From: Allobosea sp. Tri-44
Lineage (GTDB): Bacteria > Pseudomonadota > Alphaproteobacteria > Rhizobiales > Beijerinckiaceae
Assembly: GCF_004123845.1 (NCBI RefSeq)
Contig: NZ_NBDP01000030.1
Location: 434,001-498,000 of the forward strand
DNA: 64,000 nucleotides
Direction of reading: 5' to 3'
Part shown: in pieces, positions 53,467-62,070 of the stretch
Layout of the letters: each line of letters starts with the position of its first letter
How positions within the stretch are numbered: the first letter of the stretch is position 1
Translations under genes and position numbers: made by a program
Notes under the pieces: generated by a model
Seen by the model: the letters and a program-made list of their open reading frames with translations, nothing else
What the model was told of the DNA's origin: nothing
The model's database searches: none

Positions 53467-54480
53467 TCAGAAACCTTCGAGAACGATTTTGCCCTTGGCC
53501 CTGCCGCTTTCGAGCAGGGCATGGGCGCGCTTGAGATTGGCCGCATCGATCCTGCCGAAATGCTCGCCGAGGGTGGTCTTGAGCTTGCCGGCGTCGACCA
53601 TGGCGCTGACCTCGTTGAGCAGCTCATGTTGCGCGATCATGTCGGCAGTGCCGAAGAGCGAGCGCGTGAACATCAGCTCCCAATGCAGCGAGACGCTCTT
53701 GCGCTTGAGCTTCATCGCATCGATCGGCTCGGGATCGTCGATCAGGCCGAAGCGGCCCTGCGGCGCGATCAGCTCGACGATCTCGTCGAAATGCCGGTCG
53801 GTCTGCGTGGTCGAGAAGACGAAGGCCGGCGCGCCGATGCCGAGCGCAGCGACCTGAGCGGCCAGAGGCTTGGTGTGGTCGACGACATGGTCGGCGCCGA
53901 GCTCCCTGACCCAGGCCTGCGTTTCCGGCCGCGAGGCAGTCGCGATCACCGCGACGTCGCTGAGCTGCCTGGCGAGCTGGATCGCGATCGAGCCGACGCC
54001 CCCAGCGCCGCCGATGATCAGCAGCGCATTCGCCGCCCCCGGAACCGCCCGGCGGATGTCGAGCCGGTCGAACAGCGCCTCCCAGGCGGTGATCGCAGTC
54101 AAAGGCATTGCCGCCGCTTCCGCGACCGAGAGCGAAGCCGGCCGGCGACCGACGATGCGCTCGTCGACCAGATGGTATTCGGCATTCGTGCCCGAGCGGC
54201 CGATGGCGCCGGCATAGAAGACCTTGTCGCCCGGCTTGAACAATCTGGCGTCGGGGCCGACCGCCTCGACGACGCCGGCGGCATCCCAGCCGAGCACCTT
54301 CGCACTGCCAGCCTCGGGCTGCGAGCGCAGGCGCATCTTGGTGTCGACCGGATTGACCGAGACCGCCTCGATCCGAACCAGCAGGTCGCGGCCAGCCACC
54401 GCCGGCTTGTCGAGCGTCAGGTCGAGCAGCGCCTGCGGATGCTCGATCGGGTGGGATGCGCGGTAGCCAACGGCCTTCAT
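53467..54480 (-). CDS. Zinc-type alcohol dehydrogenase/quinone oxidoreductase family protein
   Basis: 337 residues, MDR superfamily (ZADH/QOR-like). MKAVGYRASHPIEHPQ starts the GroES-like domain. IGGAGGVGSIAIQLARQLSDV (about 148-170) is the NADPH Rossmann fold. ATASRPETQAWVRELGADHVVDH and TTQTDRHFDEIVELIAPQGRFGLIDDP fit the family; a structural zinc cluster of four Cys is absent, so it is the QOR-type subgroup. It is divergent from an HxlR gene, an arrangement typical of quinone or electrophile response. The start at 54480 removes a spurious upstream extension. Confidence 0.9.
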   Translation of the reverse strand: MKAVGYRASHPIEHPQALLDLTLDKPAVAGRDLLVRIEAVSVNPVDTKMRLRSQPEAGSAKVLGWDAAGVVEAVGPDARLFKPGDKVFYAGAIGRSGTNAEYHLVDERIVGRRPASLSVAEAAAMPLTAITAWEALFDRLDIRRAVPGAANALLIIGGAGGVGSIAIQLARQLSDVAVIATASRPETQAWVRELGADHVVDHTKPLAAQVAALGIGAPAFVFSTTQTDRHFDEIVELIAPQGRFGLIDDPEPIDAMKLKRKSVSLHWELMFTRSLFGTADMIAQHELLNEVSAMVDAGKLKTTLGEHFGRIDAANLKRAHALLESGRAKGKIVLEGF

Positions 54481-54553
54481 CGGATTATCTCCTGTTGCAG
54501 GCCAAGAAATATGGTTATGCTCCCAGGCTGCAATACGCACAAAACGGACCAGT

Positions 54554-54571
54554 AGTATCACAATGGATACT
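54554..54571. promoter_or_regulatory. Inverted repeat in the oxidoreductase-HxlR gap, likely HxlR operator
   Basis: AGTATC and GATACT with a 6-bp ACAATG spacer: perfect 6-bp arms, 5 bp before the HxlR start and 74 bp from the oxidoreductase start. It is AT-rich against the background. Operator role inferred. Confidence 0.65.
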
Positions 54572-54576
54572 GTCGG

Positions 54577-54933
54577 ATGCTGAAGACGAAGAAGCGCTAC
54601 GACTGCGCCGCCGGTTGCCCGGTCGAGGCGACGCTCGACCTGATCGACGGCAAGTGGAAGGGCGTGATCATCTACCACCTGCTCTCCGGCACGCTGCGCT
54701 TCAACGAGATCCGCCGGAAGCTGCCGAGCGCGACGCAGCGCATGCTCACCCGGCAATTGCGCGAGCTCGAGGAGTGCGGGCTCGTTCTCCGCACGGTCTA
54801 TGCGCAGGTTCCCCCGCGGGTGGACTACGCCCTGACGGAGGAAGGCCGCTCGCTCGAAGAGATCGTCCGCGCCATGCACGCGTGGGGGCAGCAGCGGATG
54901 GAGCGACTGGCACAGGTCCCGACAGCAGCCTGA
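54577..54933 (+). CDS. HxlR/DUF24 family regulator with two N-terminal cysteines
   Basis: 118 residues. CPVEATLDLIDGKWKGVIIYHLLSGTLRFNEIRRKLPSATQRMLTRQLRELEECGLV is the HxlR winged helix (about 14-72). Cysteines at 10 (YDCAAG) and 14 (GCPV) lie at the position used for thiol sensing in YodB/QorR proteins. A third Cys is at about 66 (ECGLV). It is divergent from a QOR-like gene, so the pair could be a quinone/electrophile-sensing module. GTCGGATGC gives only a weak ribosome site. Confidence 0.9.
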   Translation: MLKTKKRYDCAAGCPVEATLDLIDGKWKGVIIYHLLSGTLRFNEIRRKLPSATQRMLTRQLRELEECGLVLRTVYAQVPPRVDYALTEEGRSLEEIVRAMHAWGQQRMERLAQVPTAA

Positions 54934-55000
54934 AACCGGCCTAAAGACCGATGGCGGCAATGGCGCGGCAGCGATAGGTTTGCCGGCGATCGCCGTTGCA

Positions 55001-55050
55001 GGAGCATGCTGCGAAAAAGTGGCAACGGTTTTTCGCGTAAAGCATGCTCC
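55001..55050. repeat. Family E palindrome, second copy
   Basis: GGAGCATGCTGCGAAAAA ... TTTTTCGCGTAAAGCATGCTCC. It shares GCGAAAAAGTGG then ACCGGTT/AACGGTTTTTCGC with 35978-36032. It is followed after 14 bp by the hairpin at 55065-55116. Confidence 0.82.
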
Positions 55051-55064
55051 AAACTATTGGAATC

Positions 55065-55116
55065 GATCAGGCCATCCGCATTTGGACGGAATCGTCCAAA
55101 TGCGGATGGCCTGATC
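55065..55116. promoter_or_regulatory. Perfect 24-bp-arm hairpin directly before the hybrid kinase
   Basis: GATCAGGCCATCCGCATTTG-GACG pairs exactly over 24 bp with its complement around a 4-base GAAT loop. It ends 2 bp before GGGAGG, the Shine-Dalgarno for the ATG at 55129. In mRNA it would be one of the most stable structures in the window and could block or protect the ribosome site. It has no T-run, so simple termination is less likely. Confidence 0.85.
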
Positions 55117-55128
55117 TAGGGAGGCGCG

Positions 55129-58100
55129 ATGCTACCGGCCTGGTCAGTCGTCCTGAGCGCACTCGGCTATCTCTGCGTCCTGTTCGCGATCGCGCATCTC
55201 GCGGACACCACCGGACGGCGCCTGATGACCGGGCGGGCGCGCACGACGATCTATGCGCTGGCGCTGGGCGTCTACTGCACGTCCTGGACCTTCTACGGCT
55301 CGGTCGGCTTCGCCAACCGGGCGGGCTTCGACTTCCTCGGCATCTATGTCGGCCCGGCGCTGGTGATCGGTCTGGGACACCGCTTCGTCGCCCGCATCGT
55401 CAGCATCGCCAAGTCGCAGAACATCACCTCGATCGCCGACTTCGTCGGCGCGCGCTACGGCAAGAGCGAGCGCGTCGCAGCGCTGGTCTGCATCGTCGCG
55501 GTGGTCGGCGCCCTGCCCTATATCGCCCTGCAGTTGAAGGCGGTGGCAAATTCGCTCTCGGTGTTCTTCGCCGCTGCCGGCGGGCCGCCGCCGATGACCG
55601 ACATCCCGATCCTGAGCGACCTCGCCTTCCTGGTCGCCCTGGTCCTCGCCGGCTTCGCCTGCGCCTTCGGCACCCGCCATATCGACGCGACCGAACACCA
55701 GGACGGGCTGGTGCTGGCGATCGCGGCCGAGTCGCTTGTCAAGCTCGTCGCCTTCCTGGCTCTCGGCGTCTTCGTCGTCTACGGCCTGTTCGACGGGGCC
55801 AGCGACCTCTTCGCCCAGGCGGCGCGGGCGGCTGCGGCTGCGGACAAGCCGCCGATCTGGGACCGGACCTCGAGCTGGCCGATGTTCCTGACGCTGACCG
55901 CCCTGTCCTCCTGCGCCGCGCTGCTGCTGGCGCGGCAGTTCCACATGGCGATCGTCGAGAATCGCGACGTCCGGGACGTGCGTCGCGCCGCCTGGATGTT
56001 TCCGCTCTACCTCGTGCTGATCAACCTGTTCGTGCTGCCGCTGGCGGCGGCCGGCGAGGTCCTGCTGCCGGGCTCGGGCGTCGATCGCGACATGACCGTG
56101 CTGCTGCTGCCGCTGGAGAAGCAGGCCGGCTTCATCGCCCTCTTCGTCTTCATCGGCGGGCTTTCGGCGGGCACCGCCATGGTCATCGTCGCCTCGGTCG
56201 CGCTGGCGATCATGATCTCGAACCATCTCGTCACGCCGTTGCTGCTGCGCGGGCGCGGCGTCAGCGTCGACCCCGAGCGCGCGGCCGCGATGATCGAGCG
56301 CAAAGGCCGCAGCGGTCCGACCGGCGGCGATCTCGGCTCGCAGGTCGTGCACATAAGGCGCGGCGCCATCGTCGTCGTCATCCTGCTCGGCTATGCCTAT
56401 TACCGGGCTGCGGGCGAGGCGGCGCTGGTCTCGATCGGCCTGCTCTCCTTCGCCGCGACGGCGCAGATCGCGCCGGCCTTCTTCGGCGGACTGATCTGGC
56501 GGCGCGGCACGGCGCTCGGCGCCGCGGCCGGCCTGTCGGCGGGCCTGCTGACCTGGCTCTATACGTTGCTGATACCGAGCCTCGCCCAGCCCGGCGGCTA
56601 TTGGGCGGAGATCGTCGCGCACGGGCCGCTCGGCATCACCGCCTTGCGACCGGAGGCGCTGTTCGGCCTGTCGCTGCCGGCCCTGCCCCATGGCGTGCTC
56701 TGGAGCCTCGGCATCAACCTTATCTGCTATGTCGGCTTTTCGTTCATTCGCCCGGCGAGCGCGATGGAGCGGCTGCAAGCCAACGCCTTCGTCGAGTCGG
56801 ACCGGGCAACGATGGCGCAGTCCTTCTCGCTCTGGCGCTCCAGCGTCACCGAGGCGGAGCTGCAGTCGACCATCGGCCGCTATCTCGGCCAGGAGCGGAC
56901 GCAGCGCGCCTTCGAGGGCTTCGCCCATTCGCGCGGCGAGGTGCTGAACGGCACCCGCGAGGCCGATATCCACACGCTGCGCTTCGGCGAGCACCTGCTC
57001 TCCTCCGCGATCGGCGCCGCCTCGTCACGCCTCGTGCTGTCGCTGCTGCTGAAACGGCGCAACCTCTCGACCGAGGCCGCCTTCAAGCTGCTCGACGACG
57101 CCTCGGCAGCCCTCCAGTACAATCGCGACATCCTTCAGAACGGCCTCGACCATGCCGGCCAGGGCATCACCGTGCTCGACCGCGACCTCAGGCTGCTCGC
57201 CTGGAACAAGGCCTTCATCCAGCTCTACGACCTGCCGCCCTCGCTGGTGCGCTTCGGCACCGGGCTCGACGAGATCGTGCGCTACAATGCCGAGCGCGGC
57301 GCCTATGGCGCCGGCCCGCTCGACGAGCTCATGGCGGCGCGGCTGGAGAGCTTCGTCAACGACCGCGAACCGGTCCGGCTCAAGCTCTACCCTTCCAAGA
57401 ACGTGATCGAGATCCGCTCCAACCCGCTGCCCGATGGCGGCATCGTCACTACCTATACCGACATCACCGACTCGGTCGTGGCCGAAGAGGAATTGGCGCG
57501 GACCAACGAGACGCTGGAAAAGCGTGTCGCCGAGCGCACCGAGGAGATCAGGCACGTCAACACCGAGTTGCAGCGCGCCAAGGCCGAGGCAGACGACGCC
57601 AACGCCTCGAAGACGCGCTTCCTCGCCGCTGCCAGCCACGACATCCTCCAGCCGCTCAATGCCGCTCGGCTCTACGCCTCCGCTCTGGTCGAACGCGACC
57701 GTGCCAGCACACAGCCAGATCTCGCCGAGAACATCGACGCCTCGCTCGACGCGGTCGAGGAGATCCTGACCGCGCTGCTCGAAATCTCGCGGCTTGACGG
57801 CGGCGCGCTCAAGCCCGAGATCAGCGCCTTCCGCCTCGACGAGCTGATGCGGCAGCTCCAGCGCGAATTCGAGCCGAGCGCCCAGGAGAAGGGACTGAAG
57901 CTCGTCTTCGCGGCGACCGCGACGACCGTCCGCTCGGACCGACGCTTGCTGCGTCGCCTGCTGCAGAACCTGGTTTCGAACGCGATCAAGTACACCCCGA
58001 ACGGCAAGGTGCTGGTCGGCTGCCGCCAGCGCGGCGGGCAGATCGCGATCGAGGTGCTCGATACCGGATTGGGCATTCCGGCGAGCAAGCAGAAGACCGT

Positions 58101-58707
58101 GTTCCGCGAGTTCCAGCGCCTCGACCAGGGCGCGAAGGTCGCGCGAGGACTGGGTCTCGGCCTGTCGATCGTCGAGCGGATCGCGCGCACCCTCGACCAC
58201 AAGCTCCAGCTCGCCTCGACACCGGGACGCGGCACGCGCTTCTCGATCCTGGTGCCGCGCGCCGCGCCGCTGCCGGCAATGGCGACGAATGCGGCCGCAC
58301 GCAACACCCCGTCCAGCAGCCAACTCGCCGGCCTCAAGCTGCTCGCCATCGACAACGAGCCGACGATCCTCGACGGCATGCGGCTCCTGCTCGGCGGCTG
58401 GGGCTGCAAGGTCGAGACCGCACGCGATCTCGACGAAGCCGCGGCGATCATCGCCGCGAATGGCTCGCCGGACGTGCTGATCGCCGACTACCATCTCGAC
58501 CGTGGCGAGAACGGCATCGCTGTGATCTCGGCCCTGCGGCAGCAGGTCGGCGGACTGCCGGCGATCCTCCTGACGGCCGACCGCTCGCCGGAGGTGCGCG
58601 AGGAAGCCGCGGCGCTCGATATCCACGTGCTGAACAAGCCGCTGAAGCCGGGTGCGCTGCGGGCCCTGCTGGCGCAATGGCGCGCGACCCGGCTCGCGGC
58701 GGAGTAA
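55129..58707 (+). CDS. Hybrid sensor histidine kinase with N-terminal Na+/solute symporter (SSF) domain
   Basis: 1192 residues. The SSF-like region (about 1-560) has around thirteen helices (VVLSALGYLCVLFAIAHLADTTGRRLMTGRARTTIYALALGVYCTSWTFYGSVGFANRAG is a CbrA/PutP-type start). A PAS domain (about 655-775) follows, then a coiled coil. The HisKA box AASHDILQPLNAARLYASAL has H837. The HATPase has NLVSNAIKYTPNG, DTGLGI and GLGLGLSIVERI. The REC has D1120 in VLIADYHLDRG and the conserved Lys in VLNKPLKPG. Transporter-sensor fusions like CbrA link solute uptake to signalling; the ligand is unknown. No separate response regulator is adjacent. A strong hairpin precedes the ribosome site. Confidence 0.93.
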   Translation: MLPAWSVVLSALGYLCVLFAIAHLADTTGRRLMTGRARTTIYALALGVYCTSWTFYGSVGFANRAGFDFLGIYVGPALVIGLGHRFVARIVSIAKSQNITSIADFVGARYGKSERVAALVCIVAVVGALPYIALQLKAVANSLSVFFAAAGGPPPMTDIPILSDLAFLVALVLAGFACAFGTRHIDATEHQDGLVLAIAAESLVKLVAFLALGVFVVYGLFDGASDLFAQAARAAAAADKPPIWDRTSSWPMFLTLTALSSCAALLLARQFHMAIVENRDVRDVRRAAWMFPLYLVLINLFVLPLAAAGEVLLPGSGVDRDMTVLLLPLEKQAGFIALFVFIGGLSAGTAMVIVASVALAIMISNHLVTPLLLRGRGVSVDPERAAAMIERKGRSGPTGGDLGSQVVHIRRGAIVVVILLGYAYYRAAGEAALVSIGLLSFAATAQIAPAFFGGLIWRRGTALGAAAGLSAGLLTWLYTLLIPSLAQPGGYWAEIVAHGPLGITALRPEALFGLSLPALPHGVLWSLGINLICYVGFSFIRPASAMERLQANAFVESDRATMAQSFSLWRSSVTEAELQSTIGRYLGQERTQRAFEGFAHSRGEVLNGTREADIHTLRFGEHLLSSAIGAASSRLVLSLLLKRRNLSTEAAFKLLDDASAALQYNRDILQNGLDHAGQGITVLDRDLRLLAWNKAFIQLYDLPPSLVRFGTGLDEIVRYNAERGAYGAGPLDELMAARLESFVNDREPVRLKLYPSKNVIEIRSNPLPDGGIVTTYTDITDSVVAEEELARTNETLEKRVAERTEEIRHVNTELQRAKAEADDANASKTRFLAAASHDILQPLNAARLYASALVERDRASTQPDLAENIDASLDAVEEILTALLEISRLDGGALKPEISAFRLDELMRQLQREFEPSAQEKGLKLVFAATATTVRSDRRLLRRLLQNLVSNAIKYTPNGKVLVGCRQRGGQIAIEVLDTGLGIPASKQKTVFREFQRLDQGAKVARGLGLGLSIVERIARTLDHKLQLASTPGRGTRFSILVPRAAPLPAMATNAAARNTPSSSQLAGLKLLAIDNEPTILDGMRLLLGGWGCKVETARDLDEAAAIIAANGSPDVLIADYHLDRGENGIAVISALRQQVGGLPAILLTADRSPEVREEAAALDIHVLNKPLKPGALRALLAQWRATRLAAE

Positions 58708-58715
58708 TGAAACGC

Positions 58716-58821
58716 GTCATGCTCGGGCTTGACCCGAGCATCTCAGGCCGAATGGGGCTTCAGCCAGCGCCTTCTCGTCATGAGATTCTCCGGTCTGCGC
58801 TTCGCTCCGCCCGAGAATGAC
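58716..58821. repeat. Paired-hairpin intergenic repeat, family A copy 4
   Basis: GTCATGCTCGGGCTTGACCC ... CCCGAGAATGAC. It has the same orientation as 3455-3560 and nearly the same sequence at both ends. It lies between convergent kinase and thioesterase genes, where it could stop transcription from both sides. Confidence 0.8.
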
Positions 58822-58827
58822 GGGGCA

Positions 58828-59391
58828 TCACGCTTCCAGCGCAGTCCCCGCCTGCCGCAAGGCCTCCTCGGCCGCGAGGAAGGCCGCGACCTCCGGGCTC
58901 GGCTCGGGGCTTTCGACCGCAACGCCCATCTCGGCGAAAAGGCGGGCAGCCGGCACATAGGCTCTGCCCTTGCGGTCATAGAGCGCGGCACGCACCAGCG
59001 CGACCGCGGCGACGATCTCCTGGCCGTCGCGCCCTGCCGCCAGGATGCGATGCTGCATCACGACCCAGCTCTCGCCCCAGCACAGCAGCCGCGTCTCCAG
59101 CCTGAGCGCGCGGAACAGGCGGACCTCACGGCGGAAGCGGATCGTGCCGCAATTGACCACCGGCACCCAGCCATGGCGCAGGATCGCGCGCCAGAGACCG
59201 CTGCGCAGCATCAGATCGGCACGGCCGAGATCCATCAGCCCCCAGTAGCGGGCATTGTTCATGTGCAGGCTGGTGTCGAGATCGTGGGGCCAGACCCGGA
59301 AGGGCAGGATCGAGGCCTCGAAGGGCGGCTTCAGCCTGGGCTGGAAGGGCCGCGTCAGCAGCAGCCAGATGAGGCGGAACCAGAGATTCAT
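58828..59391 (-). CDS. THEM6-like acyl-CoA thioesterase (hotdog fold)
   Basis: 187 residues. MNLWFRLIWLLLTRPFQPRL is a short N-terminal membrane-prone helix. The hotdog fold then has LPFRVWPHDLDTSLHMNNARYWGLMDLGRADLMLRSGL, with the D-x-x-x-H-M-N-N-A/S pattern of 4-hydroxybenzoyl-CoA thioesterase-like proteins. RLETRLLCWGESWVVMQHRI follows. The start at 59391 is chosen because the helix begins there; an upstream extension to 59601 is not protein-like. It is divergent from the Lrp gene over 290 bp. Confidence 0.87.
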   Translation of the reverse strand: MNLWFRLIWLLLTRPFQPRLKPPFEASILPFRVWPHDLDTSLHMNNARYWGLMDLGRADLMLRSGLWRAILRHGWVPVVNCGTIRFRREVRLFRALRLETRLLCWGESWVVMQHRILAAGRDGQEIVAAVALVRAALYDRKGRAYVPAARLFAEMGVAVESPEPSPEVAAFLAAEEALRQAGTALEA

Positions 59392-59681
59392 GGCGGCGTC
59401 CCGAAGAGAATAGTTTAGTTGTAAACGTTTTTGCGCACACGGCCAGACCCGCTTGGCGAGCGCCCGCGACGGCAAGCCCGTCCGCCTCGATCTCGACTGG
59501 ACAAATCCGAATGCTGCGCTGCACGATCCTGCGGCGCAGGACGCTGCGACAGCGCCGCCATGCGGATAATGCGGGAGCACGCGCAAGATCATGCTTGCCA
59601 AACCCGCTTTTTACGCAGAAACATCTGCGCTTTCCGGCGACCGCGCCAGACGGCGCCGGCCCACGGGACGACGCTCCAGCG

Positions 59682-60146
59682 ATGCAGATCGAACTCGATT
59701 CCCGCGACAAGACGATCCTGCGTATCCTCCAGAAGGACGGCCGGATCACCAATTCGGACCTCGCCGACAAGGTGCACCTCTCGCCCTCCGCCTGCCTGCG
59801 CCGTGTGCGCCAGCTCGAGGAGAGCGGGCTGATCCGCGGCTATGTGATGATGCTCGACGAGCGCATCGCCGGCTTCCCCGGCACTGCCTTCGTCTTCGTC
59901 ACGCTCGACCAGCAGGGCCGCGCCTCGCTGGAGAGCTTCGAGAAGGCCGTGCAGGACCTGCCCGAGATCCTCGAATGCCACCTGCTCGCCGGCGCGCACG
60001 ACTACCTGATGCGCGTGATCTATCGCGACAGCGCCGATTTTGAGCGCATCCACACCGACATCATCACGCAATTGCCGGGCGTCACCCGGGTCCAGTCGAC
60101 CCTGACGCTGCGCACGATCAAGAAGACCTCCGCCCTGCCGATGTGA
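59682..60146 (+). CDS. Lrp/AsnC family transcriptional regulator
   Basis: 154 residues. [50 protein letters not shown] (about 4-55) is the AsnC winged helix. The RAM domain follows ([45 protein letters not shown]). Such regulators form octamers and respond to amino acids. The ATG at 59682 aligns with the usual start. The 290-bp upstream gap to the thioesterase gene holds an AT-rich stretch with TTTAGTTGTAAACG (about 59413-59430) and may contain a promoter. Confidence 0.93.
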   Translation: MQIELDSRDKTILRILQKDGRITNSDLADKVHLSPSACLRRVRQLEESGLIRGYVMMLDERIAGFPGTAFVFVTLDQQGRASLESFEKAVQDLPEILECHLLAGAHDYLMRVIYRDSADFERIHTDIITQLPGVTRVQSTLTLRTIKKTSALPM

Positions 60147-60208
60147 GGCACGGGGTTGCGGCGAAAGGGACCAGAGCCGATAACGGGCCGCCAACAGGAT
60201 TCGCGCCC

Positions 60209-60466
60209 GTGACCGACGCCAAGACCAATGCCGATGTCGCCGGCCTGCCCTTCGAGGCGGCCCTGAAGGAGCTCGAGGGCATCGTCGCCCGGCTCGAACG
60301 CGGCGACGTGGCGCTGGAAGAATCGATCGACATCTACACCCGCGGCGAGGCGCTAAAGGCTCGCTGCGACGCGCTGCTGAAGCAGGCAGAAGCCCGCATC
60401 GAGAAGATCACGCTCGGGGCCGACGGCAAGCCGACCGGCACCCAGCCACTCGACGTCGGGAACTAG
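60209..60466 (+). CDS. xseB: Exodeoxyribonuclease VII small subunit
   Basis: 85 residues. Forms exonuclease VII with Xse[57 protein letters not shown] is the family signature (LE.IV..LE.G...LE.S...Y..G..L). It begins with GTG at 60209 after CAGGA. It follows the Lrp gene by 62 bp on the same strand. The last 4 bp overlap the end of the convergent LysR gene. Confidence 0.95.
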   Translation: MTDAKTNADVAGLPFEAALKELEGIVARLERGDVALEESIDIYTRGEALKARCDALLKQAEARIEKITLGADGKPTGTQPLDVGN

Positions 60467-61383
60467 GCCAGTGGACTGATCGCGGCCGCTTCGCTGAGCA
60501 CGGCCTCGATCAAGCGTGCGACATGCTGGACCGCAGGATCAGTCTCGCTGCGCCGGTGCCAGGCGAGATGCAGCGGGAAGCCCTCGACTGCGACCGGCGG
60601 CTCGAAGGTGACGAAGCGATCAGCCTCTTCCAGCGGCAAGGTCCGGCTCGGCAGGAGCGCGATCAGGTCCGAGGCCAGCAGCAGCGGCGGCACACTGAGG
60701 AAGCTCGGCACGACCAGGCCAATATGGCGCTTGCGGCCGAGCCGGGCGAGCGCCTCGTCGAGCGGACCATGCGTCTCGCCTCGGCCGGAAACCAGCACAT
60801 GCGGAAAGGCGAGCCAGCGATTGAGGTCGAAGCTGGCGCCAGCGGGGTGGCCCTTGCGCATCGCGACGACATAGCGCTCGCGCAGCAGCTCCCGGCGGGT
60901 GAAATCGGCGTCGATCGTCGGGAAGACCGAGATGGCGAGATCGGCCCGCCCCTGCGCCAGGGCCTCCAGCGTCGCCTGCGCGCCCTGCCAGGGCAGGATG
61001 GCGAGGGTCAGGCCCGGCGCGGTGCGCATCAGGTGTTCATAGACCCGGCCCGTCACCAACTCCGGCGGCAGCTCGGCCGTCATCACCTTGACGGTCTGCG
61101 TCAGGCTCGTGAGATCCGGCTCCGGGGCGTCAAGCAGTGCCGCCACCTGGGCGAGGATGTCGCGCAGCGGCTGCTGTAGCGCCCGCGCCTTCGCCGTCAG
61201 GTGCATCCGGCCCCTGCCCCGCAGCAACAGCGGGTCCTTGAAGAGATGGCGGCAGCGATCGAGCGCGCTGGACGCCGCTGGCTGCGACAGCCCGATCCGC
61301 TCGGCCGCGCGCGAGACATGGGCCTCGTCTAGCAGGGCGTCGAGCACCACGAGCAGGTTGAGATCGATCGCCCGTAAATTCAT
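60463..61383 (-). CDS. LysR family transcriptional regulator
   Basis: 306 residues. [66 protein letters not shown] is the DNA-binding domain. The effector domain has [36 protein letters not shown]. It is divergent from an NAD(P)H oxidoreductase gene with an AT-rich 85-bp gap (ATAATAGGATATATTGATCA at 61391-61410), where the operator is expected. The pair resembles LysR-controlled quinone/flavin reductase loci. Confidence 0.93.
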   Translation of the reverse strand: MNLRAIDLNLLVVLDALLDEAHVSRAAERIGLSQPAASSALDRCRHLFKDPLLLRGRGRMHLTAKARALQQPLRDILAQVAALLDAPEPDLTSLTQTVKVMTAELPPELVTGRVYEHLMRTAPGLTLAILPWQGAQATLEALAQGRADLAISVFPTIDADFTRRELLRERYVVAMRKGHPAGASFDLNRWLAFPHVLVSGRGETHGPLDEALARLGRKRHIGLVVPSFLSVPPLLLASDLIALLPSRTLPLEEADRFVTFEPPVAVEGFPLHLAWHRRSETDPAVQHVARLIEAVLSEAAAISPLA

Positions 61384-61468
61384 GAGGTTGATAATAGGAT
61401 ATATTGATCATCCATTGGAGTAATTTCTAAGCGCGCCGCATCCTCCTCTCGAACCCAAGGAGGTCGCC

Positions 61469-62017
61469 ATGACGCAGACGCTGATCCTGCTCTTCCATCC
61501 CGATTATCGCTGCTCGCGCGCCAACAAGGCCTTGGCGGAAGCCGCAAGCAGCCAGCCCGGCACGACCGTCGTCGATATGCAGGCGCTCTATCCGGATGGG
61601 CGCATCGATGGCGACGTGGAGGTCGCGCGGCTTCTTGCCGCCGAGCGCATCGTCCTGCAGTTCCCGGTGCAATGGTATTCGACGCCGCCGCTGCTCAAAG
61701 CCTGGCAGGACGCGGTGCTGACGCGGATGTTCTACATCCACTACGCAGCGGAGGGCGCAAAGCTTGCCGGCCGGCCGATCCTGATCGCCGCCACCGCAGG
61801 CAATGTTCCCGAGGCCTACACGCCGAGCGGAGCCAATCTGTTCTCGCTGCGCGACCTGTTGAAACCGCTGCAGGCGACGGCGCATCGCTGCGCCCTCGCC
61901 TGGCAGGAACCGTTCCTGGTCTATGACGTCCGCCGGGCCGATGCCGAGGCCCTGGAGGCGACCGCCGGCCACTACGTAGCGCGGCTCGCCCAGCTCGAAA
62001 CCCGGCAGGCCGCCTGA
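61469..62017 (+). CDS. NAD(P)H-dependent oxidoreductase (flavodoxin-like, MdaB/KefF type)
   Basis: 182 residues. Flavodoxin-fold NAD(P)H:quinone-type reductase. LILLFHPDYRCSRANKALAEAA starts the FMN site. VLQFPVQWYSTPPLLKAWQDAVLTRMF (about 63-89) is the family motif, with AGGAGNVPEAY-type loop as ATAGNVPEAYTPSG. A typical FMN dimer enzyme reducing quinones or azo compounds by two electrons. The ribosome site AAGGAGG is close to the ATG. It is divergent from the LysR gene, which likely regulates it. Confidence 0.92.
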   Translation: MTQTLILLFHPDYRCSRANKALAEAASSQPGTTVVDMQALYPDGRIDGDVEVARLLAAERIVLQFPVQWYSTPPLLKAWQDAVLTRMFYIHYAAEGAKLAGRPILIAATAGNVPEAYTPSGANLFSLRDLLKPLQATAHRCALAWQEPFLVYDVRRADAEALEATAGHYVARLAQLETRQAA

Positions 62018-62034
62018 CTAGCCGGGGCATTCGT

Positions 62035-62066
62035 GGACGGGCCGGCGCCGAGACGCCGGCCCGTCC
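62035..62066. terminator. Bidirectional terminator-like hairpin between convergent genes
   Basis: Perfect 13-bp stem GGACGGGCCGGCG / CGCCGGCCCGTCC with loop CCGAGA. No T-run on either side. It is placed between the convergent oxidoreductase and bioY genes, 18 and 5 bp from their ends. Confidence 0.75.
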
Positions 62067-62070
62067 CGAC

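Noticed and set aside
55044..57797. 917-codon open frame overlapping the hybrid kinase in another frame
   Set aside because: Arg/Pro/Gly-rich shadow typical of high-GC coding DNA; the kinase frame carries all conserved motifs.
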